In this document: piece after piece, positions 17,279 to 28,100 of the stretch
Layout: each line of letters starts with the position of its first letter
How positions within the stretch are numbered: the stretch's first letter is position 1
NCBI RefSeq assembly: GCF_006385595.1
Contig: NZ_CP041046.1
Location: 186,001 to 250,000 of the forward strand
DNA from: Luteibacter pinisoli
Lineage (GTDB): Bacteria > Pseudomonadota > Gammaproteobacteria > Xanthomonadales > Rhodanobacteraceae
Length of the DNA stretch: 64,000 nucleotides
Direction of reading: 5' to 3'
The notes under the pieces: model-generated
What the model was told of the DNA's origin: nothing
What the model saw: the letters and a program-made list of their open reading frames with translations, nothing else
Database searches by the model: none
Translations under genes and position numbers: made by a program

Positions 17279-17755
17279 ATGTCTCTCACCTGGGACGACC
17301 TTACCTGCCATCCCGACGAGGAAGCGATCAATGCGCTGGCCACCTCGTGGGGCTGGCGCATCGGCGATGCATTCACCCCGCTGTTGTTCACCGCGTTCGG
17401 CGACATGTTCTACGAAGCCGACGAAGGCGGCGTGTTCTGGCTGAACACCGGCACGGCGGAAGTCGGACGCGTGGCCGATAACGTGGAAGCGTTCAATCAG
17501 CTGCTGCGCGAAGACATCGCCGATGACTGGCTGCTTCCGCCGCTGGTCGAGGCACTGATCGAAGCCGGCAAGGAATGCGACGACGGCGAGTGCTACAGCT
17601 ACGTCACGCTACCGGTGTTCGCAGAAGGCGAATACGTCGTGGAAAACTTCGACCCGGTGCCGATCCGCGAACACTTCGACATCACCGGCTCGGTCCTGAA
17701 GCAGCTCGAGAACGTGCCCGACGGCACTGACGTCAGTATCGATATCAGTCACTGA
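17279..17755 (+). CDS. DUF1851/T6SS immunity Tdi1-like protein
   Basis: 158 residues, acidic, no signal peptide or membrane segment. The order of blocks (TPLLFTAFGDMFYEADEGGVFWLNTGTAEVGRV split in two, then CYSYVTLPVFAEGEY, then FDITGSVLKQLENVPDG) resembles DUF1851/Tdi1-type proteins, some of which are immunity proteins to type VI DNase effectors. There is no effector, VgrG or Hcp gene in the window, so an orphan immunity or housekeeping role is more likely. The gene has its own gap upstream and overlaps the convergent sigma factor gene by 11 bases at the 3' end. Confidence 0.55.
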   Translation: MSLTWDDLTCHPDEEAINALATSWGWRIGDAFTPLLFTAFGDMFYEADEGGVFWLNTGTAEVGRVADNVEAFNQLLREDIADDWLLPPLVEALIEAGKECDDGECYSYVTLPVFAEGEYVVENFDPVPIREHFDITGSVLKQLENVPDGTDVSIDISH

Positions 17756-19010
17756 TATCGCACGCCGCCGCGCGCGCTTGGAGCAACGCCTTCTCGCGCT
17801 CATTGCGAGTCATCGTGGCGGCTTGCAGGAAGGCGTCGCGGGCGTCGTCGAGTTGGCCGAGGCGGTAGAGAAGATCGCCGCGGACGCTGGGGAGGAGGTG
17901 GTAGTCCTTCAGTACCGGCTCATCGACGAGGGTGTCGACGATAGCCAGTGCGGCGGCGGGGCCGTCGGCCATGGAGACGGCGACGGCGCGGTTGAGTTCG
18001 ACGATGGGCGAGGGCAGCACGTCGATCAGTTCGGCGTAGAGCGCGGCGATACGTCGCCAGTCCGTGTCCTCGCCGCGCGGCGCGCGTGCGTGGCACGCGG
18101 CGATCGCCGCCTGCAGCGCATACGGCCCGCGCGAGCCGCCGAGCCGTTCCGCGCGCTCCAGCGCGTCCAGGCCGCGCGCGATCAGCAGGCGATCCCACCG
18201 GCCGCGGTCCTGGTCCATCAGCAGGATGGGCTCGCCGTCCGAACGCGTACGCGCGCCACTGCGCGATGCCTGGATTTCCATCAGCGCGACCAGCCCGTGT
18301 ACCTCGGCCTCGCGGGGCATCAGCCCGGCAAGGACACGCCCCAGCCGCAGGGCTTCCTCGCATAGCGCCGGGCGCATCCAGTCTTCGCCGGCCGTCGCCG
18401 CGTAGCCCTCGTTGAACACCAGGTAGACCACGCGAAGCACGGCCGCGAGGCGTTCGTTGAGTTCGTCACCACGCGGCACCTCGTAAACGACGCTTTCGCC
18501 GGCGAGCGTGCGCTTCGCGCGGACGATGCGCTGCGCCACCGTGGCCTCCGGCACGAGGAACGCGCGGGCGATTTCGTCGGTGGCCAGGCCGCCCAACAGG
18601 CGCAAGGTCAACGCCACCTGCGCCTCGACCGACAGCGCCGGGTGGCAGGCAGTGAAGATCAGCCGCAGCATGTCATCGCCGATGTCGTCGTCGAGCGCGT
18701 CGATCAGGGCCTCGTCGTGCGACTCGAGCAGGCCCTCCATGTCCTTGCCCAGCGCTTCGAGCTTGCGTCCCGCCATGCGCTCGCGGCGGATGCGGTCGAC
18801 CGCGCGATGTTTTGCCGCCTGGGTGAGCCATGCGCCGGGATTGCGCGGCACGCCATCCCGTGGCCACTGCTCCAGTGCCGACACCAGCGCGTCCTGGGCA
18901 AGCTCCTCGGCCAGGTCCAGGTCGCGCACCATGCGGGTGATCGTGGCGATGAGGCGTGGCGATTCGATCTTCCAGATCGCATCGATGGCACGGTGGGCGT
19001 GGTCGGTCAT
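17745..19010 (-). CDS. ECF sigma factor, ECF42-like with C-terminal extension
   Basis: 421 residues from ATG 19010 (an in-frame ATG at 19028 is the alternative). Sigma region 2 is near 5-75 (LAEELAQDALVSALEQWP, then AAKHRAVDRIRRER); region 4 is near 115-170 (LGGLATDEIARAFLVPEATVAQRI split). A long C-terminal helical extension (about 180-420; VFNEGYAA, DWRRIAALYAEL, NRAVAVSMADGPAAAL) is the hallmark of ECF42, which lacks an anti-sigma partner and probably self-regulates through this domain. ECF42 genes are characteristically beside DGPF/YCII genes, exactly as here. It directs RNA polymerase to a small regulon that usually includes those neighbours. Confidence 0.9.
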   Translation of the reverse strand: MTDHAHRAIDAIWKIESPRLIATITRMVRDLDLAEELAQDALVSALEQWPRDGVPRNPGAWLTQAAKHRAVDRIRRERMAGRKLEALGKDMEGLLESHDEALIDALDDDIGDDMLRLIFTACHPALSVEAQVALTLRLLGGLATDEIARAFLVPEATVAQRIVRAKRTLAGESVVYEVPRGDELNERLAAVLRVVYLVFNEGYAATAGEDWMRPALCEEALRLGRVLAGLMPREAEVHGLVALMEIQASRSGARTRSDGEPILLMDQDRGRWDRLLIARGLDALERAERLGGSRGPYALQAAIAACHARAPRGEDTDWRRIAALYAELIDVLPSPIVELNRAVAVSMADGPAAALAIVDTLVDEPVLKDYHLLPSVRGDLLYRLGQLDDARDAFLQAATMTRNEREKALLQARAAACDISD

Positions 19011-19061
19011 AGCGACGGATGACACCATCCGCCGCCATGACAGGCAAGCCGCGCCGCCGCA

Positions 19062-19832
19062 TCAGGCCAGCGGCGCGAGAAGTTCTTCCATGTCGTAGAG
19101 CGGACGGATTTCCAGCCGTGCATCGTCCCCGTCCGGGAACGGGTAGGTGCGGGTCCATGCGATCACGTCGTCGAGGCTGTCGACGCGGAGTACCCAGAAG
19201 CCCGCGACCATCTCCTTGATCTCCGCGAACGGCCCGTCGAACACCTGCGGCTGGCCCTTGCTGAAGCGCACCCGCCTGGCGTGCCGGCTGGACGACAGGC
19301 CGTTGCCGGCGATGAGGTAGCCCGCCTCGTGCCCGGCGCGGTTGGCCTCGGCCATGCGGCCGAGGATCTCGGGCCCGGGATTCCAGTCCGTCTCGCTACG
19401 GGCGTTCGCCTTGAGCATCACGATGTAGCGCGTACGCCCGGACTCGTCTTCGGCGGGGTCGCCAAAGTTCGACAGGCCACCGGGGCAGCCGATGGGTCGC
19501 AGCTCGATCTCGGCATGGCCGTTCGCATCCTCCGTGGGCCAGCCCTTCACCCAGGCGACGGCGTCGTCCATGGAGTCCGCCTCGATGACGCTGAAGCCGG
19601 CGACCAGCTCCTTCGCCTCGGCGAACGGCCCGTCGGTGAGCACCGGCTCCCGTCCCGCGGTGAAGTGCACCCGTACGCCATCGCGGCTGGGTTTCAGGCC
19701 TTCGCCGGCGTGGAAACGGCCTTGCACGGCAAGCTCGTCGCAATACGCCGCCATGGCGTCCACCAGCTCCCGGGTCACGGGTGCGCCGGCTTCGCTGTCG
19801 CTATCCGCCTTGCGGACAATCAGGAAATGCAT
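19062..19832 (-). CDS. Tandem YCII/DGPF-domain protein
   Basis: 256 residues containing two YCII-related halves. Each half has the DGPF signature followed by an acidic/hydrophobic block: LTDGPFAEAKELVAGFSVI (first half) and VFDGPFAEIKEMVAGFWVL (second half). Single-domain family members are about 120 residues, so this looks like a fusion of two copies. Such proteins are the usual genomic partners and regulon members of ECF42 sigma factors; their biochemical activity is not established. It is cytoplasmic and lies 51 bases upstream of the sigma gene on the same strand. Confidence 0.85.
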   Translation of the reverse strand: MHFLIVRKADSDSEAGAPVTRELVDAMAAYCDELAVQGRFHAGEGLKPSRDGVRVHFTAGREPVLTDGPFAEAKELVAGFSVIEADSMDDAVAWVKGWPTEDANGHAEIELRPIGCPGGLSNFGDPAEDESGRTRYIVMLKANARSETDWNPGPEILGRMAEANRAGHEAGYLIAGNGLSSSRHARRVRFSKGQPQVFDGPFAEIKEMVAGFWVLRVDSLDDVIAWTRTYPFPDGDDARLEIRPLYDMEELLAPLA

Positions 19833-19842
19833 GGCTGCCTCC

Positions 19843-20283
19843 TCACGGGCCCTTGTGCTCGCCGCCGTTCACCATCCACGGCGTGCCGTACTTGTCCGTC
19901 AACATCCCGAAGCGCTCGGCCCAGAAGGTCTCGGCCACCGGCATCATGATCTCCTGTGCGTCCTTGGCGAGGATCGCGAAGACGTCTTCGGCCTCCTTGC
20001 CGGTGTCGAAGCCCAGGTTCACCCGGAAGCCGTGCATGCCCTTGTACTCGTAACGCGGGTGCGCATCGGAGCCCATGATGATGGCGTCGCCCACCTGGAT
20101 GCGCGCGTGCATGATCTTCTTGCCGAAGGCCTTGCCTTCCTCGGAGTCGTCGGAACCCTCTTCCCCGGCCGGCATCTCTTCATAGCGGCGCATCATCAGG
20201 ATCTCGCCACCGAAGGCCTTGGCATAAAAGGTGAAGGCCTCTTCGCAGGTGCCGTTGAAAAACAGATAGGGCTGGATATTCAT
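19843..20283 (-). CDS. PhnB-like VOC (glyoxalase-fold) protein
   Basis: 146 residues. The opening (MNIQPYLFFNGTCEEAFTFY) and the later WAERFGMLTDKYGTPWMVN are signatures of the PhnB/3-demethylubiquinone-like VOC subgroup. The fold usually binds a metal or small molecule, but the activity of this subgroup is unknown. A stretch rich in Glu/Asp (EEMPAGEEGSDDSEEGK) sits in the middle. It lies between the two DGPF genes (10 and 19 bases from them), so all are probably cotranscribed in the ECF42 cluster. Confidence 0.82.
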   Translation of the reverse strand: MNIQPYLFFNGTCEEAFTFYAKAFGGEILMMRRYEEMPAGEEGSDDSEEGKAFGKKIMHARIQVGDAIIMGSDAHPRYEYKGMHGFRVNLGFDTGKEAEDVFAILAKDAQEIMMPVAETFWAERFGMLTDKYGTPWMVNGGEHKGP

Positions 20284-20302
20284 GGTCGGTCTCCTTTGGG
20301 AT

Positions 20303-20731
20303 TCAGGAACGGCTGGCTATCTCGGCGCGCAGGCGGTCTTCCTGGGCACGTGCTTCAGGGGTGAATTCGGCACCGAAGTCCTCGGCTTCAAACACGGGGC
20401 GGATCTCGATCTCGGATTCCCCGCCCTCGAACGGGTTGGGGCAACGTTTCATCCATTCGATGGCTTCGTCGAGCGAGCGGACCTGGATGAGCCAGAAGCC
20501 GGCGATCAGCTCGCGGGTCTCGGTGAACGGCCCGTCGATGACCTCACGGCGGTCGCCCGAGAAGCGCACGCGGGCACCCCTGGCGCTCGGTTGCAGGCCT
20601 TCGGCGGCAAGCAGGACGCCGGCCCGCACCAGCTCTTCGTTGAAGTTGCCCATGGCCGTAAGCAGTGCCTCGCTCGGCATCACACCCGCCTCGGAAGCCG
20701 CCTGGGCCCTCACCATCACCATGCATCGCAT
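20303..20731 (-). CDS. YCII/DGPF-domain protein
   Basis: 142 residues from ATG 20731, supported by AGGAGAAGG a few bases upstream; the longer open frame beyond this is not used. It has one DGPF unit (VIDGPFTETRELIAGFWLI) and the conserved SLDEAIEWMKRCP helix. It is the first of the DGPF/VOC/DGPF/sigma gene string and the most likely target of the ECF42 factor. It starts 41 bases after the stop of the HWE kinase gene, so it could also be transcribed with the kinase. Confidence 0.83.
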   Translation of the reverse strand: MRCMVMVRAQAASEAGVMPSEALLTAMGNFNEELVRAGVLLAAEGLQPSARGARVRFSGDRREVIDGPFTETRELIAGFWLIQVRSLDEAIEWMKRCPNPFEGGESEIEIRPVFEAEDFGAEFTPEARAQEDRLRAEIASRS

Positions 20732-20771
20732 CTGCCTTCTCCTGGCCGTTGGCCGGAAGGATTTCCGGCTC

Positions 20772-21830
20772 TTATGACGACGTCGAACGAAGGCCGGCCC
20801 GATCGACATGCGGGGGAAAAGAATTTTCGGGCCGGGCGCGCGCATCGGCCTCGAACACGCAATGCACACCGTCCGCGGCAAAAGTGACCTTCGCGCTGCC
20901 CCCCGCCTGGGTGGCCAGCACCCGCTCGATGAAGCGGGTGCCGAAGCCGCGCCGGGCGGGGGGCTCCACCGTGGGCCCCCCGGTTTCCTTCCATTCCATG
21001 CGCAGGACATGGCGTTCGGGGACATGGGCCCAGCGCAGGGCGACCCTGCCAGCGGGCACCGACAGCGCGCCGTACTTGATGGCGTTGGTCAGCAGCTCGT
21101 GCAGAGCCATGGCCACGGACACGGCGGCCTCCGGGCCCAGCATCAGCGCCGGGCCATCCAGGTGCACGCGGGTACCGTCCGGGTCGTGTGGGGCGACCGT
21201 GCCTTCAACCACATTGCTCAGGGACACCTCTTCCCAGGCCCGTACCATCAGCAGGTCGTGGGCGCCGGCCAGGGCCACCAGACGGCTTTCGAAGCGGGCG
21301 AGGGAATCGGCCACGGGACGCTCATCGCGGAAGCTCTGCACGGCCATGGCCTGGACGACGGCCAGGGTGTTCTTCACCCGGTGGTTCAGCTCGTTGATCA
21401 GGACACGCTGGGCCCGCTGGGCATCGCGGTGGGCCGTGACGTCGATGCAGCTACCCCAGTAGCCGGCGAAGTGGCCGTCCCGATAGAACGGCGCGCCGTT
21501 GTCGAGCAGCCAGCAGTACTGGCCATCGTGGCGGCGCAGCCGGTACTCCATGGAAAACGGCTGGCGGGCATCGAAGGCACCGGCGTAGGTGGCCAGGCAG
21601 GTGTCGAGGTCGTCAGGGTGCACGCCGTCGGCCCAGCCGTTGCCCATTTCCTCTTCCATGGAGCGGCCGGTGTAATCCAGCCAGGGCTTGTTGAACCAGT
21701 CGCAGCGCTTGTCCACGCCGGCGCGCCAGATCATCACCGGCGCGAAGTCGGCCAGCTCGCGGAATTCGCGCAGTTCGTGGTCCGGGGTGGCGATCGCCCG
21801 TTCAAGCGGGCTGCTGGCGTACTCGCTCAT
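20772..21830 (-). CDS. PAS-HWE-type sensor histidine kinase
   Basis: 352 residues, soluble. A PAS domain fills about 25-135 (FAPVMIWRAGVDKRCDWFN, EYRLRRHDGQYCWLL, then GSCIDVTAHR). The phosphoacceptor box is LINELNHRVKNTLAVVQA with H150. The ATP-binding domain has ALHELLTNAIKYGALS and WKETGGP; the conserved WxE is the HWE-family signature. Such kinases usually feed single-domain regulators or general stress response partners, but no response regulator lies nearby. It stands upstream of the ECF42 cluster on the same strand and divergent from the macroglobulin gene. Confidence 0.88.
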   Translation of the reverse strand: MSEYASSPLERAIATPDHELREFRELADFAPVMIWRAGVDKRCDWFNKPWLDYTGRSMEEEMGNGWADGVHPDDLDTCLATYAGAFDARQPFSMEYRLRRHDGQYCWLLDNGAPFYRDGHFAGYWGSCIDVTAHRDAQRAQRVLINELNHRVKNTLAVVQAMAVQSFRDERPVADSLARFESRLVALAGAHDLLMVRAWEEVSLSNVVEGTVAPHDPDGTRVHLDGPALMLGPEAAVSVAMALHELLTNAIKYGALSVPAGRVALRWAHVPERHVLRMEWKETGGPTVEPPARRGFGTRFIERVLATQAGGSAKVTFAADGVHCVFEADARARPENSFPPHVDRAGLRSTSS

Positions 21831-22160
21831 CGAAGGTCACCGTCGCATGCAAGCAATTCACGATAACGCGTTTGGCGGTGCGCGTGCATGGCGCAGTGCC
21901 ATGCCGTGAGCCGGTTCACGGCATGGCCGATACGTAAGCGTTTTCAGATTTTTCGTATTGAAGAGGCGGTTCGCCCGCACGTCGACCGAACCCTACCGGG
22001 GATATGTCAGAATCCTGCCGCGAGCGCGACAGGGGTAGCGCGCACGCTATGTCCGGGGCCAACCGCCAGTTATGCCGCCACCTTCGGGTGGGCGGGATGG
22101 CGCGCGCCCGCGGGCCCCGGCGGGGACACCGCCCTTTTGTCACATGGATCGGAACGGCAT
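21831..22160. other. 330-base divergent intergenic region
   Basis: The region separates the HWE kinase (leftward) from the alpha-2-macroglobulin gene (rightward). Its kinase-proximal half contains the strong 30-base inverted repeat listed separately and an AT-richer patch (21935-21960, TTTTCAGATTTTTCG) that is the best place for promoters. The macroglobulin-proximal half is GC-rich with no convincing gene, although the frame is open upstream of the chosen start. Confidence 0.5.
21898..21927. repeat. 12-bp perfect inverted repeat (operator or hairpin)
   Basis: GCCATGCCGTGA, a 6-base spacer, then TCACGGCATGGC. The arms match perfectly over 12 bases. It lies 68 bases upstream of the HWE kinase start and 234 bases upstream of the macroglobulin start. 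No T-run follows on either strand, which argues against an intrinsic terminator. It could be a dimeric regulator's operator or an mRNA leader structure. Confidence 0.6.
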
Positions 22161-25100
22161 ATGGATCTCCTGCGTTTCCTTGCGATGCTTCCCGTGCGCC
22201 TGCTGCGCGGCCTTGGCTGGCTGCTGGCCCTGGTGCTGCGGCCCCTGTTCGGCAACGTGGCGTGGTCCGCCCCGGCATGGGTACCGGCCACCGGCAAGGT
22301 GGCGCGGCAGCACCCGCTGAAGTTCACAGGCAGCATCGCCGGCGTGCTCGTGCTGGTGGCCGCCGGCTGGTTCGGCTGGCACTGGTGGGAGAACCGGCCG
22401 AAGGCGCCGGAGCCCAACCGGATCACGTTCGAGGTCAGCGCGCCCGCGGTCACCGACTACGACGCCACTCCGCCGACGATCCAGCCCCTGGTGATCCGCT
22501 TCTCCGGCTCGGCCGCGCGCATCGAGTCACTCGGCAAGCCGGTGACCGACGGCATCGCGCTGGAGCCCCGCCAGCCTGGCCAGTGGAAATGGACCGACGA
22601 CCGCACCCTGGTATTCACGCCCTCCGGCGACTGGCCGGTCGGCCGCAAGTTCGACGTGCGCTTCGACAAGGCCAAGGCCTTCGCGCCGCAGGCCCTGCTG
22701 GCCGATGACCAGGCCACCTTCAACACGCAGCCGTTCACGGCACGCGTCGTCAGCGGTGAGTTCTACCAGGACCCGCAGGACCCCACCCGCCGCAAGACCA
22801 TCATCGGGCTGGCCTTCAACTACCCGGTGGATGCCGCCGACCTGGAGAAGCGCATCGCCCTGGACATGCGCGAGCACGACCAGAAGCACGGCAGCGACCT
22901 CAAGTTCAGCGTTACCTACGACGAGCACCGCCTGAAGGCGTTCATCCATTCCATGCCCCTGCAGCTGCCGCGCGATGACGGCTCGGTCGGCATGAAGCTG
23001 GCCGACGGCGTGCGCAGCAGCCGCGGCGGCGACGGCACCGAAAAAGCGGTGGAGACCACCGTGCGCGTGCCGGGCCTGTACAGCCTGAAGATCGACGAGA
23101 TGCAGGCCACGCTGGTCGACAACGACCGCTACGAGCCCGAGCAGGTCGTCACCATGCAGTTCGCCAGCGCGGTGAGCGACACCGACCTCGGCAAGCACGC
23201 GCATGCGTGGATCGTGCCGAAGGACCCGAAGATCTACGGCGCCAGCCAGGTCAGCGATGCCGACCTGCGCCACTGGCCCGCCGTGAAGGTGGACGTCGTG
23301 CCGACCGAGAACGACTGGTCGGAGACCCAGAGCTTCCGCTTCCACGCGCAGCCGGGCGACCGCCTGTACGTGCGCGTGGACAAGGGCATGACCTCGTTCG
23401 GCGGCTACGTGATGCCGAAGGCGTACGCCGAGATGCTGCCGGTGCCGGAATACCCGCGCCTGCTCCGCTTCATGTCCGATGGCGCGCTGCTCTCGCTGTC
23501 CGGCGACCACCGCGTGTCGGTGGTTTCACGCAACATGCCCGGCATGCGCGTGGAAGTGGGCCGCGTGTTGCCCGAGCAGCTGCAGCACCTCGTGTCGTTG
23601 AGTAGTGGCACGTATGCGAAGCCGGAGCTGTATGGCATCGGCGAAGAAAACATCACCGAGCGCTTCGTCACCAGGCTGCCGATTGCCGACGAAGGCCCGG
23701 GCAAGGCGCATTACGAAGGCTTCGACCTCGGCAAATACCTGGCCAGCGGCAAGCGCGGCGTGTTCCTGCTGAAGCTGCAGGGTTACGACCCCGCGCGCGA
23801 AAAGGAAATGCGCGAGAACGCGATGAAGGCGGCACGTGAAGCCGCCGAGCGCGAGGCCGGCAGTGATCCCGATGCCGAAGCGGCGAAGGCCGGTGAGCGC
23901 TACGACCAGGGGCGTGGCTATGTTCCTTACGACTGGCCGACCGACCAGCGCCTCGTGGTCATTACGGACCTGGGCGTGATCGCCAAGCGCTCCGCCGATG
24001 GCAGCCAGGACCTCTACGTGCAGTCCATCCGCAGCGGCCAGCCTGCCGCGGGCGCCTCGGTGTCGGTGATCGCCAAGAACGGTACCACCCTGGTCACCCA
24101 GTCCACGGGCGCGGACGGCCATGCGCATTTCGCGGGCCTCTCGGGCTTCAACCAGGAGAAGGAACCGGCGATGTTCGTGGTCCGCCAGGGCGACGATCTC
24201 TCCTTCCTGCCGGTGAGCGCGCGCGACCGCCAGCTGGATTTCTCACGCTTCGATGTTGGCGGTGATGTCAGTCCGGCCAGCGCCGGCCGCCTGTCCGGCT
24301 ACCTGTTCTCCGATCGCGGCATCTACCGCCCGGGCGATCAGTTCCACATCGGCCTGGTGGTACGCGCCAGCAGCTGGACGCGCAGTGTCACCGGCATCCC
24401 GCTGGTGGCGCAGATCGTGGACCCGCGTGGCACCACCGTGCGCCAGCAGCCCGTCTCGATGGACCAGGCCGGCTTCGCCGAGCTCGACTACACCACGGCC
24501 GAGACCTCGCCCACCGGCAACTGGACGGTGAACCTGTTCATCGCCAAGGACGGCAAGCCGTACTCGCAGATCGGCGACACCACGGTGCAGGTCAAGGAAT
24601 TCCAGCCGGATCGCATGAAGGTCTCGGCCAAGCTCTCCACCGTGGTCCCCGAAGGCTGGGTGAAGCCCGCCCAGCTCAAGGCCATGGTGGATGTGCAGAA
24701 CCTGTTCGGCACGCCGGCGGCAGGCCGCCGCGTGGAGGGCTCGCTCACGCTGCGCCCCGCCTTCCCGTCGTTCCCGAGCTATAAGGATTACCACTTCTAC
24801 GACATCCGCCGCGCCAAGGACGGATTCGAAGAGAAACTCGCCGACCAGAAGACCGACGACAAGGGCCACGCGGAGTTCGCGCTGGACCTGTCGCGCTACG
24901 CGGACGCCACCTACCAGCTCTATTTCCTCGCCAAGGCGTATGAGGCCGAAGGTGGGCGCAGTGTCGCCGCGGCCACCCAGGGCATGGTCTCCTCGAATGA
25001 CTGGCTGGTCGGGTACCGCGCCGCGGACAACCTCGACTACGTCGCGCGCGATGCCGTGCGCAAGGTCAACCTGGTCGCCATCGACCCGGCCGCCAAGCGG

Positions 25101-28100
25101 ATGGAGCTGACCGGCCTGAAGCAGGCCATCGTCGAGACGCGCTACGTCTCGGTACTGACCAAGCAGGATTCGGGTGTCTACAAGTACGAATCGAAGGCAC
25201 GCGAAACCAGCCTCTCGGAAACCGCGCTGACCATCCCCGCCGCCGGCCTCGACGTGACGCTGCCGACGGACAAGCCCGGCAACTTCGCCCTCGTGGTGAA
25301 GAACGCCGAGGGCAAGGAAGTGAATCGGGTGGCCTGGTCCGTCGCCGGCGACGGCAACGTGTCGCGCTCGCTGGAACGCAACTCGGAGCTCCAGCTTGCC
25401 CTGTCGAAGAAGGATTACGCGCCGGGGGAAGCCGTGGATATCGCCATCCGCGCGCCCTACGCCGGCAGCGGCCTGATCACGATCGAACGCGACAAGGTGT
25501 ACGCACACGCCTGGTTCCATGCCGACACCACCAGCTCGGTGCAGCACATCACCGTGCCCGCGGACTTCGAAGGCAACGGCTACATCAACGTGCAGTACGT
25601 GCGCGATCCGTCCTCGGACGAGATCTTCATGAGCCCGCTGTCGTTCGGCGTGGTGCCCTTCTCGGTGAACATGGATGCGCGCAAGGAAGCCGTTCGCGTG
25701 GCATCGCCGGACCTGGTGAAGCCGGGTGACGACATCACCTTCCATGTCACGTCCGGCACGCCGGCTCGCGTCGTCGTCTTCGCCGTGGACGAAGGCATCC
25801 TGCAGGTGGCGCACTACAAGCTCGGCGATCCGCTGCAGTACTTCTTCCGCAAGCGCATGCTGGAAGTGTCCACCACGCAGATCCTGGACCTGATTATCCC
25901 GGACTTCACGAAGCTGACGGCGCTTGCGCCCGGCGGCGACGCGGAAGGCGCGATCGGCCGCCAGCTCAATCCGTTCCGGCGCAAGCAGGACAAGCCGGTG
26001 GCGTACTGGTCGGGCATCGTCGACGTGGACGGATCCCGCGACCTCACCTGGAAGGTGCCGGATTACTTCAACGGCAAGCTGCGCGTGATGGCGGTGGCCG
26101 TCTCGCCGGAGCGTATCGGTACGTTCGAAGGGGCGACGACGGTGCGCGGTGACTTCGTGCTCTCGCCCAACGTGCCGACGACGCTGGCCCCCGGCGATGA
26201 AGCCGACGTCAGCGTGGGCGTGGCCAATAACCTCACCGGGCTGGGTGGCAAGACGCTCCCCGTCGCCGTGTCGCTCAAGGTCGGCCCGCAGCTGCAGGTG
26301 GTCGGTGAGGCGACGCGAACCCTCCAGCTCGGCGAATTGCGTGAAGGCGCGGCGATCTTCCGCGTCCGCGCCACGGACAAGCTCGGCTCGGGGCACCTCG
26401 CGTTCAGCGCGGGGGCGAACGGCAAGTCGGCGAAGCAGGGCGTGGATGTGTCGATCCGCCCGGCCTCCGCGATGCGCACCGAGCTGGCCTTCGGCCACGT
26501 GGATGCGCACGGGCGCAGCGATGTCGCCAGCCTGCGTGACATGTTCGATGCCTACGCCCGCCGGGATGCCGCGTTCTCCACCGTACCGGTGGTGCTGGCG
26601 CGCGGCCTCGCCGCCTATCTCGTCGACTTCCCGCACGCGTGCACCGAGCAGGTGATCAGTGCGGCGATGCCGGCGCTCATCCTCGGCAAGCGCCCGGAGT
26701 TCGGTGACGTGAAGCCGGCGCAGCACGTGGATGGCTCGGCACCGCCGGCCGACACCGTGGCCGCGCTGTTCGACACGCTGCGCGCGCGCCAGAACGGGCA
26801 GGGCGGCTTCGGGCTGTGGACGGCGACGCCGGACACGCACGTGTTCGCCACCGACTACGCGGTGCACTACCTGGTCGAAGCCAGCGACCGCGGCGTGGCC
26901 GTGCCGCGCGACATGCTCGACGCGGCGGACAAGGCCCTGCGCCAGATCGCGTCCGACGACAGTGGCGACAGCCTGCCGGAGATGCGCCAGCGCGCCTACG
27001 CGGTGTACCTGCTGACGCGCCAGGGCGTGGTCACCACCAACGACCTCGCCTCGGTGCAGCGCCGCCTGCAGGAAGCCTACGCCACCACGTGGAAGGACGA
27101 CCTGGCCGCGGCGTGGCTCGCGGCGTCGTATCGCCTGCTGCACCAGGATCGCGTCGCCGGTGAGCTCATGGCCGGCCCGCGCAAGCTGCTGCTGCGCAAG
27201 GCGGCCGACGAGCCCTACAGCTACACGGAGTACTACGATTCGGCGATCCGCGATGCCACGGTGCTGTACCTCATGGCGAAGCACTTCCCCGAACAGGCGA
27301 AGGACCTGCCGCCGTCGGTGGTGGATACGCTGGTGCGTCCGATCGGTAACGGCCACTACAACACGCTGTCGTCCGGCATGATCATCCTCGCCCTGGATGC
27401 CTGGGCGAAGGACGGCGGTGCGGTCGTCGACAAGCTGTCGATCGGCTCGGTGGCGAAGGACGGTACGGTGACGCCGGTGGGTTCGCCGCAGGGCGTCCTT
27501 CTGGCCGCGCACTATCCGGCCGCCGCGCAGCGCCTGCGCTTCGTCAACGATGCCGACAGCACCGCGTGGTATGCCGTGACCCAGGCCGGCTTCGACCGGG
27601 TGCCGTCGACCCAGGTGCGCAAGGATGGCCTGGAAATCACGCGCAGTTACACCGACACCAAGGGCAATGCGATCAGCAAGCTCAGCGTTGGCGACGAAGT
27701 GGACGTGCATGTGCGCATCCGTGCGACCAAGGCGGATGGCGTCGACAACATCGCCATCACGGACCTGCTGCCCGGCGGCTTCGAGCCCGTGCTCGAAACC
27801 GCCGCGCCGCCGGCACCGGATGACGCCGCGGCCGCGCCGGCGGCGGAAGCCACGTCCGATACGGAAGACAGCGAAGGCGCCGCGACGGACGACGCGGAAA
27901 GCGAAGGCGAAGGCGAGGGCAGCGACGACACCACGCCCGCCTGGCATTCGCCGATCGGTAACCCGAACTCGACGTGGAAGCCTGAGTACGCCGATGTCCG
28001 CGAGGATCGCGTCGTGGTCTACGGCTACGCGTCAAGCGACGTACAGGAGTTCATCTACCGCATCAAGGCCACCAATGCCGGTTCGTTCGTGATCCCGCCG

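Noticed and set aside
17279..17755. Active type VI effector-immunity locus
   Set aside because: No effector, VgrG, Hcp or PAAR gene is nearby; only the immunity-like fold is visible.
24243..27947. A 1234-residue open frame on the minus strand
   Set aside because: It lies fully antisense to the macroglobulin gene, is dominated by R/G/A/H/V residues and has no family signature; it is a high-GC shadow.
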